The notes: a model not told the origin generated them from the sequence alone. Shown: positions 42,183-50,877, counted from the stretch's first letter. The stretch is DNA of 64,000 bases from Solirubrobacter deserti (GCF_003344625.1 NZ_QPKJ02000007.1:248001-312000), one strand, 5' to 3'. Made by a program: numbers and translations.

Positions 42183-42869
42183 ATGCGTGTGATGGCCCAT
42201 CGCACGCTCTTGCTGGCCGCGGCGACGCTTGCCGCGGCGCTGGCCGCGTCTGCGCCCGCCTCGGGGAAGGTCATCGAGGTCGGTCGCACCGACGCTGCGC
42301 CGGCCTGCCCGGCTGCACCTTGCCTGGCCGTGTCTCGCACCACCGGCTACCAGATCAAGGTCGGCGCGGAGCGCAACGCGTTCACCGTGCCCGAGGACGG
42401 GAAGATCGTCGCCTGGTCGATCGCGCTCGGGACGCCGTCGGCGGAACAGATCGCCTACTTCGACATGAACCTGGGCGGTGAGGCGTCCGCGCGGTTGACC
42501 GTGCTGCGCCAGGGCCGGACGCTGTACTCGCGCACCGTCACGCAGACCCCGGTGCAGAAGCTCGAGCCGTTCTTCGGCCAGACGGTGCAGTTCCCGCTGG
42601 GCCGCGCGCTCAACGTCAAGAAGGGATATGTCATTGCACTGACAGTCCCGACCTGGGCGCCGGCGCTGACTCCGCTGCTCACGGATCAGAGCTCCTGGCG
42701 TGCCTCACGGGCGAAGGGCAAGTGCAACGACACGGGCACGCAGACGGCCCAGCAGCGGCTCGATCTGGTCACGCAGTACCGCTGCCTCTACAAGGCGCGG
42801 CTCACCTACAGCGCGACGCTCGTCACCCGCCCGGTGCCCACTCCGAAGAACGCCCCCGCCGGGACGTAG
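42183..42869 (+). CDS. Exported protein of unknown function
   Basis: The 228-residue protein has a signal peptide (RTLLLAAATLAAALAASAPA, cleavage near residue 30) and a beta-rich body with four Cys (APACPAAPC early; GKCNDTG and YRCLYK late) that could pair. Segments VPEDGKIVAWSIALGTPS and FDMNLGGEASARLTVLR suggest a jelly-roll-like sandwich. I do not recognise a family. The 3' end overlaps the convergent GGDEF gene by 47 bases. No ribosome site is evident; an ATG nine bases downstream is an alternative start. Confidence 0.75.
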   Translation: MRVMAHRTLLLAAATLAAALAASAPASGKVIEVGRTDAAPACPAAPCLAVSRTTGYQIKVGAERNAFTVPEDGKIVAWSIALGTPSAEQIAYFDMNLGGEASARLTVLRQGRTLYSRTVTQTPVQKLEPFFGQTVQFPLGRALNVKKGYVIALTVPTWAPALTPLLTDQSSWRASRAKGKCNDTGTQTAQQRLDLVTQYRCLYKARLTYSATLVTRPVPTPKNAPAGT

Positions 42870-44955
42870 GCTCCTTCGGCGGCGCGGCCGCGAGCTTCAC
42901 GCCGGCCGCGCGGTCGGGCACCTGCGGCTTGTCGTGGCCGAGCAGGTCCAGCAGACCCTCGATCACGTCCGGGTCGTACTTGGAGCCGGCGCCGGCGCGC
43001 AGCTCGCTGACGGCGCGTGCGGGCGTGAGCGCGGCGCGGTAGGGCCGCTCGGTCGTCATCGCCACCCACGCGTGGCAGGCGAGGATCACGCGCGAGCCGA
43101 CCGGGATGCGCGTCTTCTCGAGCCCGTCCGGATAGCCCGTGCCGTTCCAGTGCTCGTGCTCGTGGCGGACGATCGGCGCGAGCGCCGCGAGCTCCTTCGT
43201 GCGGGCGAGGATGCGCTCGCCGACGATCGGATGCTCGGACATGACCTCCCACTCCTCGCGGGTGAGCGGGCCGTCCTTCTCCAGCAGCTCCTCGGGCATC
43301 GCGAGCTTGCCGACGTCGTGCAGCAGCGCCGCGTGTGCGATCCGCTCCACATGGTCGACGTCGAGCCCGAGCATCATCGCGACGCCGCGGGCGAGCCGGA
43401 CGAGCTCCTGCGTGTGCTCGTGCGTGTAGTTGTCGCGCTCCTCGATCGCGGCCGCGAGCGCCTGCACCGCGGCGGGCGAGCCCGAGCGCGACTGCAGCAG
43501 CGCCAGCTCGCGCTCGACCTCGGGGTTCGCGACCGCGACGCGGCCCTTGCCGGTGCGCTTGGCCAGCATCAGCGCGCGATCGGCCTGCTCGAGCAGCCCG
43601 TCGGCGTCCAGGCCCTCGTGCCAGGCGGCGACGCCGATCGAGCACTTGCCGCCGATCGCGTCGCGGCAGCGCTCGGCGACCGCGGCCGTCTCGGCCTCGT
43701 CGGAGCCCGGGAGGAGCAGGACGAACTCGTCGCCGCCGTAGCGCGCGACCTGGTCGTAGGGGCGCAGCTCGCCCTGCAGCGCGCGGGCGACGGTGCGCAG
43801 CAGCTCGTCGCCGGCGGCGTGGCCCTGGGTGTCGTTGACGCCCTTGAAGTCGTCGAGGTCGAGGATGACGGCGCCGAGCGGGTGCCCGTCGCGGCGCGCG
43901 CGGGCGATCTCCTCGCGGATGCGCAGCTGCATCGCGCCGTGATTGAGCACGCCGGTCAGCGCGTCGGTGCGGGCGACGTGCTGGACGTGCTCGAACGCCT
44001 CGGCGTTGCGGCAGGAGACCGTGGCGAGGCCGGCGATCGCCTCCAGCGTGCGCAGGTCCTCGTCGTGCATGTGACGGCGGGTCTTCCACGCCACCGACAG
44101 CGCGCCGCGCAGCTGGTCGTCCCACGCGATCGGCACCGACAGCGCCGACAGCAGCTCGTCACCGATCGGGTGGTCGAGCTGGCCGGCGAGCAGCTGGTAG
44201 TCGTGGCTGATGAACGCCTGGCCCGTCTCCAGCACGCGGCCCGCGGCGCCCTCACCGGGTTCGACACGGAGGCCCACCCAGGTCGACGGCACGTTGAACC
44301 CGGCCGTCGCGACGGCGCCGCCGTGCTCGAGGTCGGCCAGGTAGAAGCCGGACATGTCCGCGTCCAGCGCAAGCGCCGCCTCCTCGACGAGCGTCTCCAG
44401 GATCTCCTGCAGGTCCAGCGAGCGCCCGAGCGCCCGCGCGGCGCGGACGACGGCGCGGTCCTGGACGGAGCCCGCGGCGCGGCGTTCCTCGGCTTCCAGG
44501 CGCGCGAAGCCCGCGGCGGCCTGGTCAGCCAGCAGCCGTGCGTCGGCGATGTCGGCCTGGGAGATCTCCCGCGAGGCGCTCCACGCGACGAAGAGCACGG
44601 TGCGGATCTGACCGCCCCACACCAGCGGCACGAACAGCGCCGAGGCGATCCCGTACTGCGCGGCGCGGTCCGCGACGATCGCGTCGCTGTTGCGCGCGTC
44701 CGGCACCGCGAACGGCCGGCCGGTCTCAAGCACGCGCTCCGTGCCCGAAGGACCGTCTTCGAAGCGCACGTAGGCGTCCGCGCCCTGGCCCTCGTCGCTC
44801 GCCCCGCGCCGGTCCTGGCTGATCTCGAGCAGGCGGACGTGATCGGCGTCCAGCACCGCCCTCAGCGCGGCTTCCAGCGCAGCGGTCAGCGCGCCCGGCT
44901 TCGTCGCCGAGGCGGCCTCCTGTGCGACGCGGGCGAGCGGACTCGCCGCGCCCAC
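42823..44955 (-). CDS. GAF-GAF-GGDEF-HD(GYP) cyclic-di-GMP signalling protein
   Basis: The 710-residue soluble protein has two GAF sensor domains (residues ~10-155 and ~165-320), a diguanylate cyclase domain (~330-490) with RPYD I-site, five residues, then GGDEF, and a C-terminal HD-GYP-like domain (~510-680) with LLHDVGK, SEHPIVGERIL and GTGYPDGL. The cyclase signature and inhibitory site are intact. In the HD part the usual HHERWDG reads EHEHWNG, and the Asp of D-A-F-D-A-M reads H-A-W-V-A-M, so metal binding and phosphodiesterase activity may be altered. The GTG start has no clear ribosome site. Confidence 0.9.
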   Translation of the reverse strand: MGAASPLARVAQEAASATKPGALTAALEAALRAVLDADHVRLLEISQDRRGASDEGQGADAYVRFEDGPSGTERVLETGRPFAVPDARNSDAIVADRAAQYGIASALFVPLVWGGQIRTVLFVAWSASREISQADIADARLLADQAAAGFARLEAEERRAAGSVQDRAVVRAARALGRSLDLQEILETLVEEAALALDADMSGFYLADLEHGGAVATAGFNVPSTWVGLRVEPGEGAAGRVLETGQAFISHDYQLLAGQLDHPIGDELLSALSVPIAWDDQLRGALSVAWKTRRHMHDEDLRTLEAIAGLATVSCRNAEAFEHVQHVARTDALTGVLNHGAMQLRIREEIARARRDGHPLGAVILDLDDFKGVNDTQGHAAGDELLRTVARALQGELRPYDQVARYGGDEFVLLLPGSDEAETAAVAERCRDAIGGKCSIGVAAWHEGLDADGLLEQADRALMLAKRTGKGRVAVANPEVERELALLQSRSGSPAAVQALAAAIEERDNYTHEHTQELVRLARGVAMMLGLDVDHVERIAHAALLHDVGKLAMPEELLEKDGPLTREEWEVMSEHPIVGERILARTKELAALAPIVRHEHEHWNGTGYPDGLEKTRIPVGSRVILACHAWVAMTTERPYRAALTPARAVSELRAGAGSKYDPDVIEGLLDLLGHDKPQVPDRAAGVKLAAAPPKEPTSRRGRSSEWAPGG

Positions 44956-45403
44956 GCTGGTGTCGGTTGCGGTGCGCAGTGTGTATGCCTTCCGTGGACC
45001 GGAGTAATCGGCCGATCCACGTCCTACTTGAGCTCCCCATACCCGCGCGCGCGGGGCGTACGCGCGGCGTAGCGCTCACGTCCCAGCGCGCCAGGGTGCG
45101 GTACGGGCGCTGACAACGGCTCACCGAGAGGGAAGGGGGCGGCGTTTCCCCGCGCGCCCGGACTCAGCGCCTCCGAGCCCCGCGTGGCGCGAACCTCCGC
45201 GTGCTGCGTACCGTCAAGGTACGGGCTACGGAGACCACGTGGTGCGGGAGTGGTCGTTTCGTCCTGTTCCGGGACCGAAACGAGCACGCTCGGGCTCAAC
45301 CGCGGTTCGGACAAAGGGGGTGATGTACAAACGGGTCCTGAGAGGACCCGTTTGTACATCACTCCCCTTGGGGCCAGCGTCCACCACACGCGGTGGACTG
45401 AAC
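44956..45403. other. 448-base non-coding region rich in dyads
   Basis: There is no credible gene here. Three hairpins are visible: CGTACC/GGTACG (45207-45223), TCGTTTCG/CGAAACGA (45254-45283), and the very long hairpin at 45314-45369. Upstream promoters of the GGDEF gene should lie near 44960-45060, but no clear -10/-35 was found. Confidence 0.5.
45314..45369 (-). terminator. Very long perfect hairpin (20-bp stem, 3-base loop)
   Basis: GTGATGTACAAACGGGTCCT at 45320-45339 is perfectly complementary to 45343-45362 across a GAG loop. The stem extends through AAGGGG/CCCCTT with one bulge. On the minus strand it ends in CCCCCTTTG, 35 bases after the lipoprotein stop, so it may be that gene's terminator. 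Length and AT content are unlike the other terminators here. Confidence 0.6.
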
Positions 45404-45796
45404 TCAGCAGGCGCCCGGGTTCGCGGCGCAGTAGTCGTCCAACCCTGCGTCCGGCGTCTCGGCCGGAGGAGCGGTGTCGTCGGGCTCCTGCGCGGGGGGC
45501 GCTTCGGCTCCGCCGTCGGCCGCGCCTTCGTCGCCGGCGGCGTCCGGCGCGGGGGTCTCTTCCGGCTGTGAGGTGGCGGCGTCCGCGCCCTCTTCGCCCT
45601 CCGGGGTCTCCTCGGCGTCGGCTTCGGCCGTGGGGGTCGGGGTGGCGGCGCCGCCGATCGCGGCGCCGTCGCCGGGGACGTCGAGGTTGACGGGGCCGCC
45701 CGGGACCTCGCGGTAGGCGACGTTCGCGCCGCCGCAGCCGGCGACGGTCAGCAGGAGCACAACAAAAGCAGCGGCAAGGCGCGGCGCGAGGCGCAT
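45404..45796 (-). CDS. Acidic Pro/Ala/Glu-rich lipoprotein
   Basis: The 130-residue protein has a lipoprotein signal (MRLAPRLAAAFVVLLLTVAG, then lipobox LTVAGC with Cys near residue 21). It is followed by a low-complexity region rich in Ala, Pro, Glu, Asp and Thr, and a short tail DDYCAANPGAC with two Cys. It is likely a surface-anchored spacer or stalk. AGGAGGT precedes the ATG at good spacing. The function is unknown; the low complexity hinders family assignment. Confidence 0.78.
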   Translation of the reverse strand: MRLAPRLAAAFVVLLLTVAGCGGANVAYREVPGGPVNLDVPGDGAAIGGAATPTPTAEADAEETPEGEEGADAATSQPEETPAPDAAGDEGAADGGAEAPPAQEPDDTAPPAETPDAGLDDYCAANPGAC

Positions 45797-45810
45797 GCAG
45801 CGACCTCCTC

Positions 45811-46080
45811 TCAGCGGGGCAGCGCGGCCATGCGGCGGCCGCACGTGGGGCAGTCGTTCAGGTCCTTCTGGGCGGGCTGATCGCACCAGTTGCAAAAACG
45901 GAGTGTCTCCACGGCCCATGGCAGGCTTGACTTCGACGGCGGCAGCGGAAGGACCTTCCCGACCACCTCGAGCTCCTCGCCCGTGTCCTGGTCGCGGTAG
46001 ACCTTGCCGGGCACGGCGGGGAGCAGCAGCTCGCGACCGGTGGACGGCGCGCGCAGGCGGTAGAGCTGGCCCTCGGACAT
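45811..46080 (-). CDS. Small zinc-ribbon protein
   Basis: The 89-residue protein has an N-terminal beta-rich part (MSEGQLYRLRAPSTGRELL, VYRDQDTGEELEVVG) and a C-terminal zinc ribbon FCNWCDQ ... DCPTCGRR. The C-x-x-C pairs are 16 residues apart. I place the start at the ATG 46080. It lies 14 bases upstream of the lipoprotein gene on the same strand. The function is unknown. Confidence 0.68.
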   Translation of the reverse strand: MSEGQLYRLRAPSTGRELLLPAVPGKVYRDQDTGEELEVVGKVLPLPPSKSSLPWAVETLRFCNWCDQPAQKDLNDCPTCGRRMAALPR

Positions 46081-46138
46081 CGGCGGGGAGCCTAGCAGCG
46101 GGCTCGGCGTCCGCGGGGCGTAGGCTGTTCGGCTTCTC

Positions 46139-47608
46139 TTGCGCATTCTCGTCTTCCACGGCTACCTGCTGCACGGCACGGGGTCGAACATCTACAACGC
46201 CGAGCTCGGCGCCGCGCTCGTGCGCGGCGGCCATGAGTTGCACCTGCTCTGCCAGGAATCGGACCCGTACTCGCTGCCCTGGGTCGACGCGACCGGCGAC
46301 TGGGACAGCGGCGAGCTGCAGGTGCAGGCACGCCGGCAGCCCGCGCGCGCGACCGTCTACCGGCCCGACATCGCCGGTGTGCTGCCGCTGTACGTCGCCG
46401 ACCACTACGCGGGCTTCGACGCGCGCCCGTTCCCCCAGCTCAGCGACGAGGAGGTCGAGCGCTACATCGAGCTCAACGTGCGCGCCGTCCGCGACGTCGT
46501 CGAACGCGCCCAGCCGGAGGTCGCGCTCGCCAACCACCTGGTGATGGGTCCGGTGATCCTCGCGCGGGCGCTGAACGGCGCCGTCCCGTACGCCGTAAAG
46601 GTCCACGGCAGCGACCTCACCTACGTCGTGAACCCGTACCCGCGCTTCCGGCCGGCGGCCGCGGAGGGTGCGGAGAAGGCCCGCGGGCTGCTCGTCGGCT
46701 CCCGCCACACGGGCGAGGTGCTGTGGGACCAGCTCGGCCACGAGCTCGCCGAGCGCACGCGGCTCGGGCCGCCAGGCGTGGACGTGGAGCGCTTCGGCCC
46801 AGACCAGGGCGACCTCGCCGGCCTGCGCGCCCGCCTCGAGCAGACCGCGCCGACCGAAGGCTCCTCGTTCGCCCGTGACCCGCGGGAAGCCGTCGCGGCG
46901 CTGGACGCGATCGAGCCCGGCGACCGGCTGATCGTGTTCGTCGGCAAGCTGATCGCCTCCAAAGGCGTGGAGCTGCTGCTGGCGGCGTTCCCGGCCGTGC
47001 TCGCGCGCGAGCCGCGCGCGCGGCTGCTGATCGTCGGCTTCGGCGCCTTCCGGGAGCGGCTGGAGCAGTTCGTCGCTCAGCTCGACGCGGGCGACCGCAG
47101 CGAGCTGCGCGGGGAGGACGGCCGCGAGCTGCCCCAGCTGGCGGCCTTCATGAACGACGCCGAGCTACCGGACGCGCGGATCGCCGACCGCGTCCATTTC
47201 GCCGGCCGGCTCGACCACGACGAGCTCACGGCGCTGCTGCCCGCCGCGGAGGCGATGGCGGTGCCGTCGACGACGCCCGAGGCGTTCGGCATGGTCGCGG
47301 CCGAGGCGGCGGCGTGCGGCGCGCTGCCCGTGGTGGCCGACCACTCCGGGCTGGGCGAGGTCGCGCGGACGCTGCGCGAGGCCGTGCCCGAGGAGGCGCG
47401 CGGCTGGCTCTCGTTCGAACTCGGCGATCAGTCCGTCACCCAGCTCGCCGACGCGCTCTCGGGTTGGCTGGCCGCGCCGGAGGACCTGCGGGAGCGCACG
47501 CGCGAGGCGATCGTGGCCGTCACCCGCGAGCGCTATTCGTGGGACGGCGTCGCCCGCACCGTCATCGCCGCGGGACGCGGCGAGCTGGACGATTTGCCAC
47601 GCGTATGA
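46139..47608 (+). CDS. Family 4-type glycosyltransferase (GT-B)
   Basis: The 489-residue GT-B glycosyltransferase begins RILVFHGYLLHGTGSNIYNA (glycine-rich acceptor-side loop) and has YAVKVHGSDLTYVV. Its C-terminal donor domain shows LIVFVGKLIASKGVELLLAAF, LLIVGFGAF and PSTTPEAFGMVAAEAAACGA (the E-x7-E-like donor motif). The TTG start directly precedes the first strand; no ATG is available. A strong hairpin follows the stop. Donor and acceptor are unknown. Confidence 0.87.
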   Translation: MRILVFHGYLLHGTGSNIYNAELGAALVRGGHELHLLCQESDPYSLPWVDATGDWDSGELQVQARRQPARATVYRPDIAGVLPLYVADHYAGFDARPFPQLSDEEVERYIELNVRAVRDVVERAQPEVALANHLVMGPVILARALNGAVPYAVKVHGSDLTYVVNPYPRFRPAAAEGAEKARGLLVGSRHTGEVLWDQLGHELAERTRLGPPGVDVERFGPDQGDLAGLRARLEQTAPTEGSSFARDPREAVAALDAIEPGDRLIVFVGKLIASKGVELLLAAFPAVLAREPRARLLIVGFGAFRERLEQFVAQLDAGDRSELRGEDGRELPQLAAFMNDAELPDARIADRVHFAGRLDHDELTALLPAAEAMAVPSTTPEAFGMVAAEAAACGALPVVADHSGLGEVARTLREAVPEEARGWLSFELGDQSVTQLADALSGWLAAPEDLRERTREAIVAVTRERYSWDGVARTVIAAGRGELDDLPRV

Positions 47609-47609
47609 C

Positions 47610-47636
47610 ACGTGGGCGCACCGGCGGCGCCCACGT
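47610..47636. terminator. Terminator hairpin after the glycosyltransferase gene
   Basis: ACGTGGGCGC at 47610-47619 pairs perfectly with GCGCCCACGT at 47627-47636 around a seven-base loop, two bases after the stop. There is no U-tract, but the stem is strong. Confidence 0.75.
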
Positions 47637-47662
47637 CCCCGCGTCCGGTTAGGATGCCGCCA

Positions 47663-48397
47663 ATGAGGAGAGAGCTGGCGTTGATCGTCGGGGTGATTTC
47701 GGCTTCGTCCGTACTCACGGGCTGCCAGCTGAAGGACAACGCGAACGTCGTCAACGGCAAGCAGCTGTTCGTGCAGGAGTGCGGCGCCTGCCACGTGCTG
47801 TCGCGCGCCGGCACGACCGGCACCGCGGGTCCCAACCTGGACGCCGCGTTCGCGCAGTCGCGCAAGGACGGCCTGGGGGAGAGCACGTTCGAGGGCGTGG
47901 TCTACACGCAGATCCTGCACCCGAACCGTAACCCTCAACTCAACCCTGCGAATCGGCGCGAGACGACGCAGCAGATGCCCGCGGACCTGGTGACGGGCCA
48001 GGACGCGAAGGACGTCGCGGCCTACGTCGCGCAGGCCGCCGCGGTGCCCGGCGAAGACAAGGGCCAGCTCGCCTCCGTCGGCGCCGCCCAGGCCGAAGGC
48101 ACGGCTGAGGCCGAGAACGGCGTGCTCGACATCCCGGTCGCCGAGGCCGGCCTCGCCTATCGCTTCGCGGACGCGCGTACCCCCGCCGGCAGCGTCCGCT
48201 TCACGTCCGCGAACCCCCAGAGCGTCCCGCACAACATCGCGGTCGACGGCAACGGCCTCGACGAGAAGGGCCCCGTCGTGGAAGCCGGCGGCGTCTCGGA
48301 GATCACCGTGGATCTGCAGCCGGGCGAGTACTCGTTCTACTGCTCGGTGCCGGGCCACCGCGAGGGCGGCATGGAGGGCACGCTCACGGTCGAGTAG
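47663..48397 (+). CDS. Cytochrome c-cupredoxin fusion lipoprotein
   Basis: The 244-residue lipoprotein has a lipobox LTGC (Cys21). A class-I cytochrome c domain follows, with haem motif CGACH at residues 40-44 and a likely distal Met in QQMPADL. The C-terminal plastocyanin-like cupredoxin domain (residues ~150-244) has type-1 copper ligands in SVPHNIAV (His), YCSVPGH (Cys and His) and GGMEG (Met). It could carry electrons on the outer membrane face to the nearby oxidases. AGGA precedes the ATG; another in-frame ATG lies nine bases upstream. It overlaps nhaA tail-to-tail by 14 bases. Confidence 0.88.
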   Translation: MRRELALIVGVISASSVLTGCQLKDNANVVNGKQLFVQECGACHVLSRAGTTGTAGPNLDAAFAQSRKDGLGESTFEGVVYTQILHPNRNPQLNPANRRETTQQMPADLVTGQDAKDVAAYVAQAAAVPGEDKGQLASVGAAQAEGTAEAENGVLDIPVAEAGLAYRFADARTPAGSVRFTSANPQSVPHNIAVDGNGLDEKGPVVEAGGVSEITVDLQPGEYSFYCSVPGHREGGMEGTLTVE

Positions 48398-50744
48398 GGT
48401 CGCCGCCCGCCTGCATCGACAGCAGGATGGAGCGGCGCAGCAGGTAGGCGCGGGAGATGATGTCGCGCAGCTCGAGGTCCGCAGCCAGCCCGTCGGCGAA
48501 GCGCTCGGCGGGCACGACGAGCACCTCGCCGTCACGCGCGGCGACGGCGGTCGTGAGCATCAGCTCGCCGCGCAGCAGCGCCAGCTCGCCCACGAACGAG
48601 CGCGGCCCGTGCACGCGCCCGACCAGGTTGCGCTCGCCGTAGCCGACGACCATCGCGACCGCGCCGCTCAGCACCACGACGAAGTCCGCGGTCGGCGTCC
48701 CGTCTCCGAAGACGGGCTCGCCGCGCGTGATCGGCCGGCGCTCGCCGAACGCGCTGAGCGTCGCGATGTGCCCGTCCGACAGGCGCGGGAACGCGTCGCT
48801 CGCCGGCTCCTCGTCGAAGTCGTCGAGCACCAGCTCGCTCGGCCCAGAGCCGTCGTCGGGCATGCGCACCCGCTCGATCTCCGGCTCGGTGGCGGGCAGC
48901 GGCGGCAGCTCGCCGCCGCCGAGCAGCGCGGCCTCCAGCGCGTCCGCGTCGTAGCGGCCGATCAGCCGGCGGCCGTTGACGAAGAACGTCGGCGTGCCCT
49001 CGGCGCCGCTGGCCTCGGCGCTGGCGACGTCCTCGCGCACCCGCGCCGCGTGCTCGCCCGACCCGAGCGTGCGCGCGAAGCGCTCCACGTCCAGCCCGAG
49101 CACCTGCGCGTGATCCACCAGATCGGTCGGGGACAGCTGGTCCTGGTGGGCGAACAGCCGGTCGTGCAGCTCCCAGAACGCGCCCTGCTCGGCGGCGGCC
49201 TCCGCCGCCTCGGCCGCGAGCTCGGCGTGCGGGTGCACGTCGGGCAGCGGCAGGTGGCGGAAGACGTAGCGCAGCCGGTCCCCGAGCCGCTCGCGCAGCT
49301 CCTCCACCGCGCCGGTCGCGCGCCCACAGAACGGGCACTCGAAGTCGCCGTACTCGACAAGCTCGAGCGGTGCGTCGACCGGGCCGCGGATATGGTCGAC
49401 CGCGGGGTCGACGGGCCGGTCGAGCACCATGATCGGCGCGTCGTCCTCGTCCGCGGCCAGCCGCTTGTCCAGCGCGAAGATGGCCCACGCGACGCCGAGC
49501 GCGAGCAGCGACGCGGCCAGGATGCCGACGCGCGCCTCGTCGGCCAGCGCGGCGGAATCGAACGCCAAGTCGGCCACGAACAACGAGATCGTGAAGCCGA
49601 TCCCGCCCAGCGCAGCGCCGCCGAGCAGCTCGCCCGGTCGGATCCGCCCGGGGAGGTGCCCGAGGCCGAAGCGCACGCCGGCGAGGCTCATGGCGCCGAT
49701 CCCGGCCAGCTTGCCGAACACGAGGCCGGCGATCACGCCCCAGGTGACCGTGGAGCTGACCGCGCGCTCGATCAGCTCGCCGTCGATCGCGACGCCGGCG
49801 TTGGCCAGCGCGAACACGGGGACGACGAAGAAGCTCGACCACGGGTGCAGCAGCTCGGTCAGGCGCTCGTTCGGGGACACCGCGCGCTCGACCGACAGCT
49901 TCGCCGAGCGCGCGAGCGCGGGCAGCGGGGACTGGCCGAACGCGCGGGCGAGCGCGCCCGCCTCGCGCACGTCCTCGGGTCTGGGCGCGAAGGCGGACAC
50001 CAGCAGGCCGAGCACGACACCCGCCAGCGTGGGGTGGATGCCCGACTCGACCATCGCCACCCACAGCACGAGGCCGACCACGAGGTAGACGGGCCCGCGG
50101 AAGACCAGCGCGCGGCTCACCAGCGCCATCGCGGCCACGCACGCGGCCGCGACCACGATCGGCGTCAACGACACGTCGTCGGAGTAGAAGACGGCGATCG
50201 CCAGCAGCGCGCCGATGTCGTCCACCACCGAAAGGGACAGCATGAAGACGCGCAGGTGCGCGGGGAACGCGGGTCCCACCACCGCCAGCGCGCCGAGCAC
50301 GAACGCGGTGTCGGTGGCCATCGCGATGCCCCAACCGCGCGCCTCCTCGCCGCTCGGGTTCAACACCAGGTAGACGACCGCGGGCACGATCAGGCCGGCG
50401 ATCGCGCCGAGGGCCGGGATCGTGAAGCGGCTGCGGTCGGTCAGCTCGCCCATCGAGAGCTGGCGCCGCAGCTCGAGGCCGATGACGAAGAAGAACAGCA
50501 CCATCAGCCCGTCATTGACCCAGTGCCGCAGGTCGTGGTCGTAGTCGAAGAAGTCCCCGAAGCTGATCGAGATGTGCATTCCCCACAGGTCCTCGTAGAG
50601 GCCCGAGAGCGGGGAATTCGCCCACACGAGGGCGAGGATCGTGGCGGCGAGCAGCAGCCCGGCGCCGCCCGTCTCCGTGTGCAGGTAGCTGCGCAGCGGG
50701 GCGGCGAACTGACCGACGAACTCGCGCGTCGAGGACCGCGTCAT
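48384..50744 (-). CDS. nhaA: NhaA Na+/H+ antiporter fused to DsbA-like and cyclic-nucleotide-binding domains
   Basis: A 786-residue triple fusion. Residues ~1-430 are a complete NhaA antiporter with ~12 membrane segments; WGIAMATDTAFVLGAL contains the paired Asp region, with LSLSVVDDIGALLAIAVFY and GGIGFTISLFVADLAF. Residues ~455-620 form a thioredoxin/DsbA-like domain with active site ECPFCGRA, and GTPTFFVNGRRLIG carries the cis-Pro. Residues ~645-786 form a cNMP-binding beta-roll (FGERRPITRGEPVFGDG, VLSGAVAMVV, FVGELALLRG). NhaA-thioredoxin fusions are known in actinobacteria; the added ligand-binding tail suggests cNMP- or redox-gated sodium/proton exchange, which is inferred. Confidence 0.9.
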   Translation of the reverse strand: MTRSSTREFVGQFAAPLRSYLHTETGGAGLLLAATILALVWANSPLSGLYEDLWGMHISISFGDFFDYDHDLRHWVNDGLMVLFFFVIGLELRRQLSMGELTDRSRFTIPALGAIAGLIVPAVVYLVLNPSGEEARGWGIAMATDTAFVLGALAVVGPAFPAHLRVFMLSLSVVDDIGALLAIAVFYSDDVSLTPIVVAAACVAAMALVSRALVFRGPVYLVVGLVLWVAMVESGIHPTLAGVVLGLLVSAFAPRPEDVREAGALARAFGQSPLPALARSAKLSVERAVSPNERLTELLHPWSSFFVVPVFALANAGVAIDGELIERAVSSTVTWGVIAGLVFGKLAGIGAMSLAGVRFGLGHLPGRIRPGELLGGAALGGIGFTISLFVADLAFDSAALADEARVGILAASLLALGVAWAIFALDKRLAADEDDAPIMVLDRPVDPAVDHIRGPVDAPLELVEYGDFECPFCGRATGAVEELRERLGDRLRYVFRHLPLPDVHPHAELAAEAAEAAAEQGAFWELHDRLFAHQDQLSPTDLVDHAQVLGLDVERFARTLGSGEHAARVREDVASAEASGAEGTPTFFVNGRRLIGRYDADALEAALLGGGELPPLPATEPEIERVRMPDDGSGPSELVLDDFDEEPASDAFPRLSDGHIATLSAFGERRPITRGEPVFGDGTPTADFVVVLSGAVAMVVGYGERNLVGRVHGPRSFVGELALLRGELMLTTAVAARDGEVLVVPAERFADGLAADLELRDIISRAYLLRRSILLSMQAGGDPTRP

Positions 50745-50757
50745 TTGACGCGAAGTT

Positions 50758-50877
50758 CTACAACGCCTGGATGACCAGCGCCACGACGAGCACGACCGCC
50801 GCGACGCCGAGCACGTAGAGCAGGACGCGGAACGCGTCCCGCTCGTACTTCAAGGGATTGAAACGGTCGTCGCTCAA
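50758..50877 (-). CDS. Small membrane protein of the A2-type oxidase operon
   Basis: The 39-codon frame begins with TTG overlapping the ctaE stop (TTGA) and reads SDDRFNPLKYERDAFRVLLY followed by VLGVAAVVLVVALVIQAL: a charged N-terminus and one transmembrane helix. Its position directly after subunit III and its tight coupling suggest a small oxidase subunit or assembly factor. It ends 13 bases before the nhaA start. Confidence 0.68.
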   Translation of the reverse strand: MSDDRFNPLKYERDAFRVLLYVLGVAAVVLVVALVIQAL

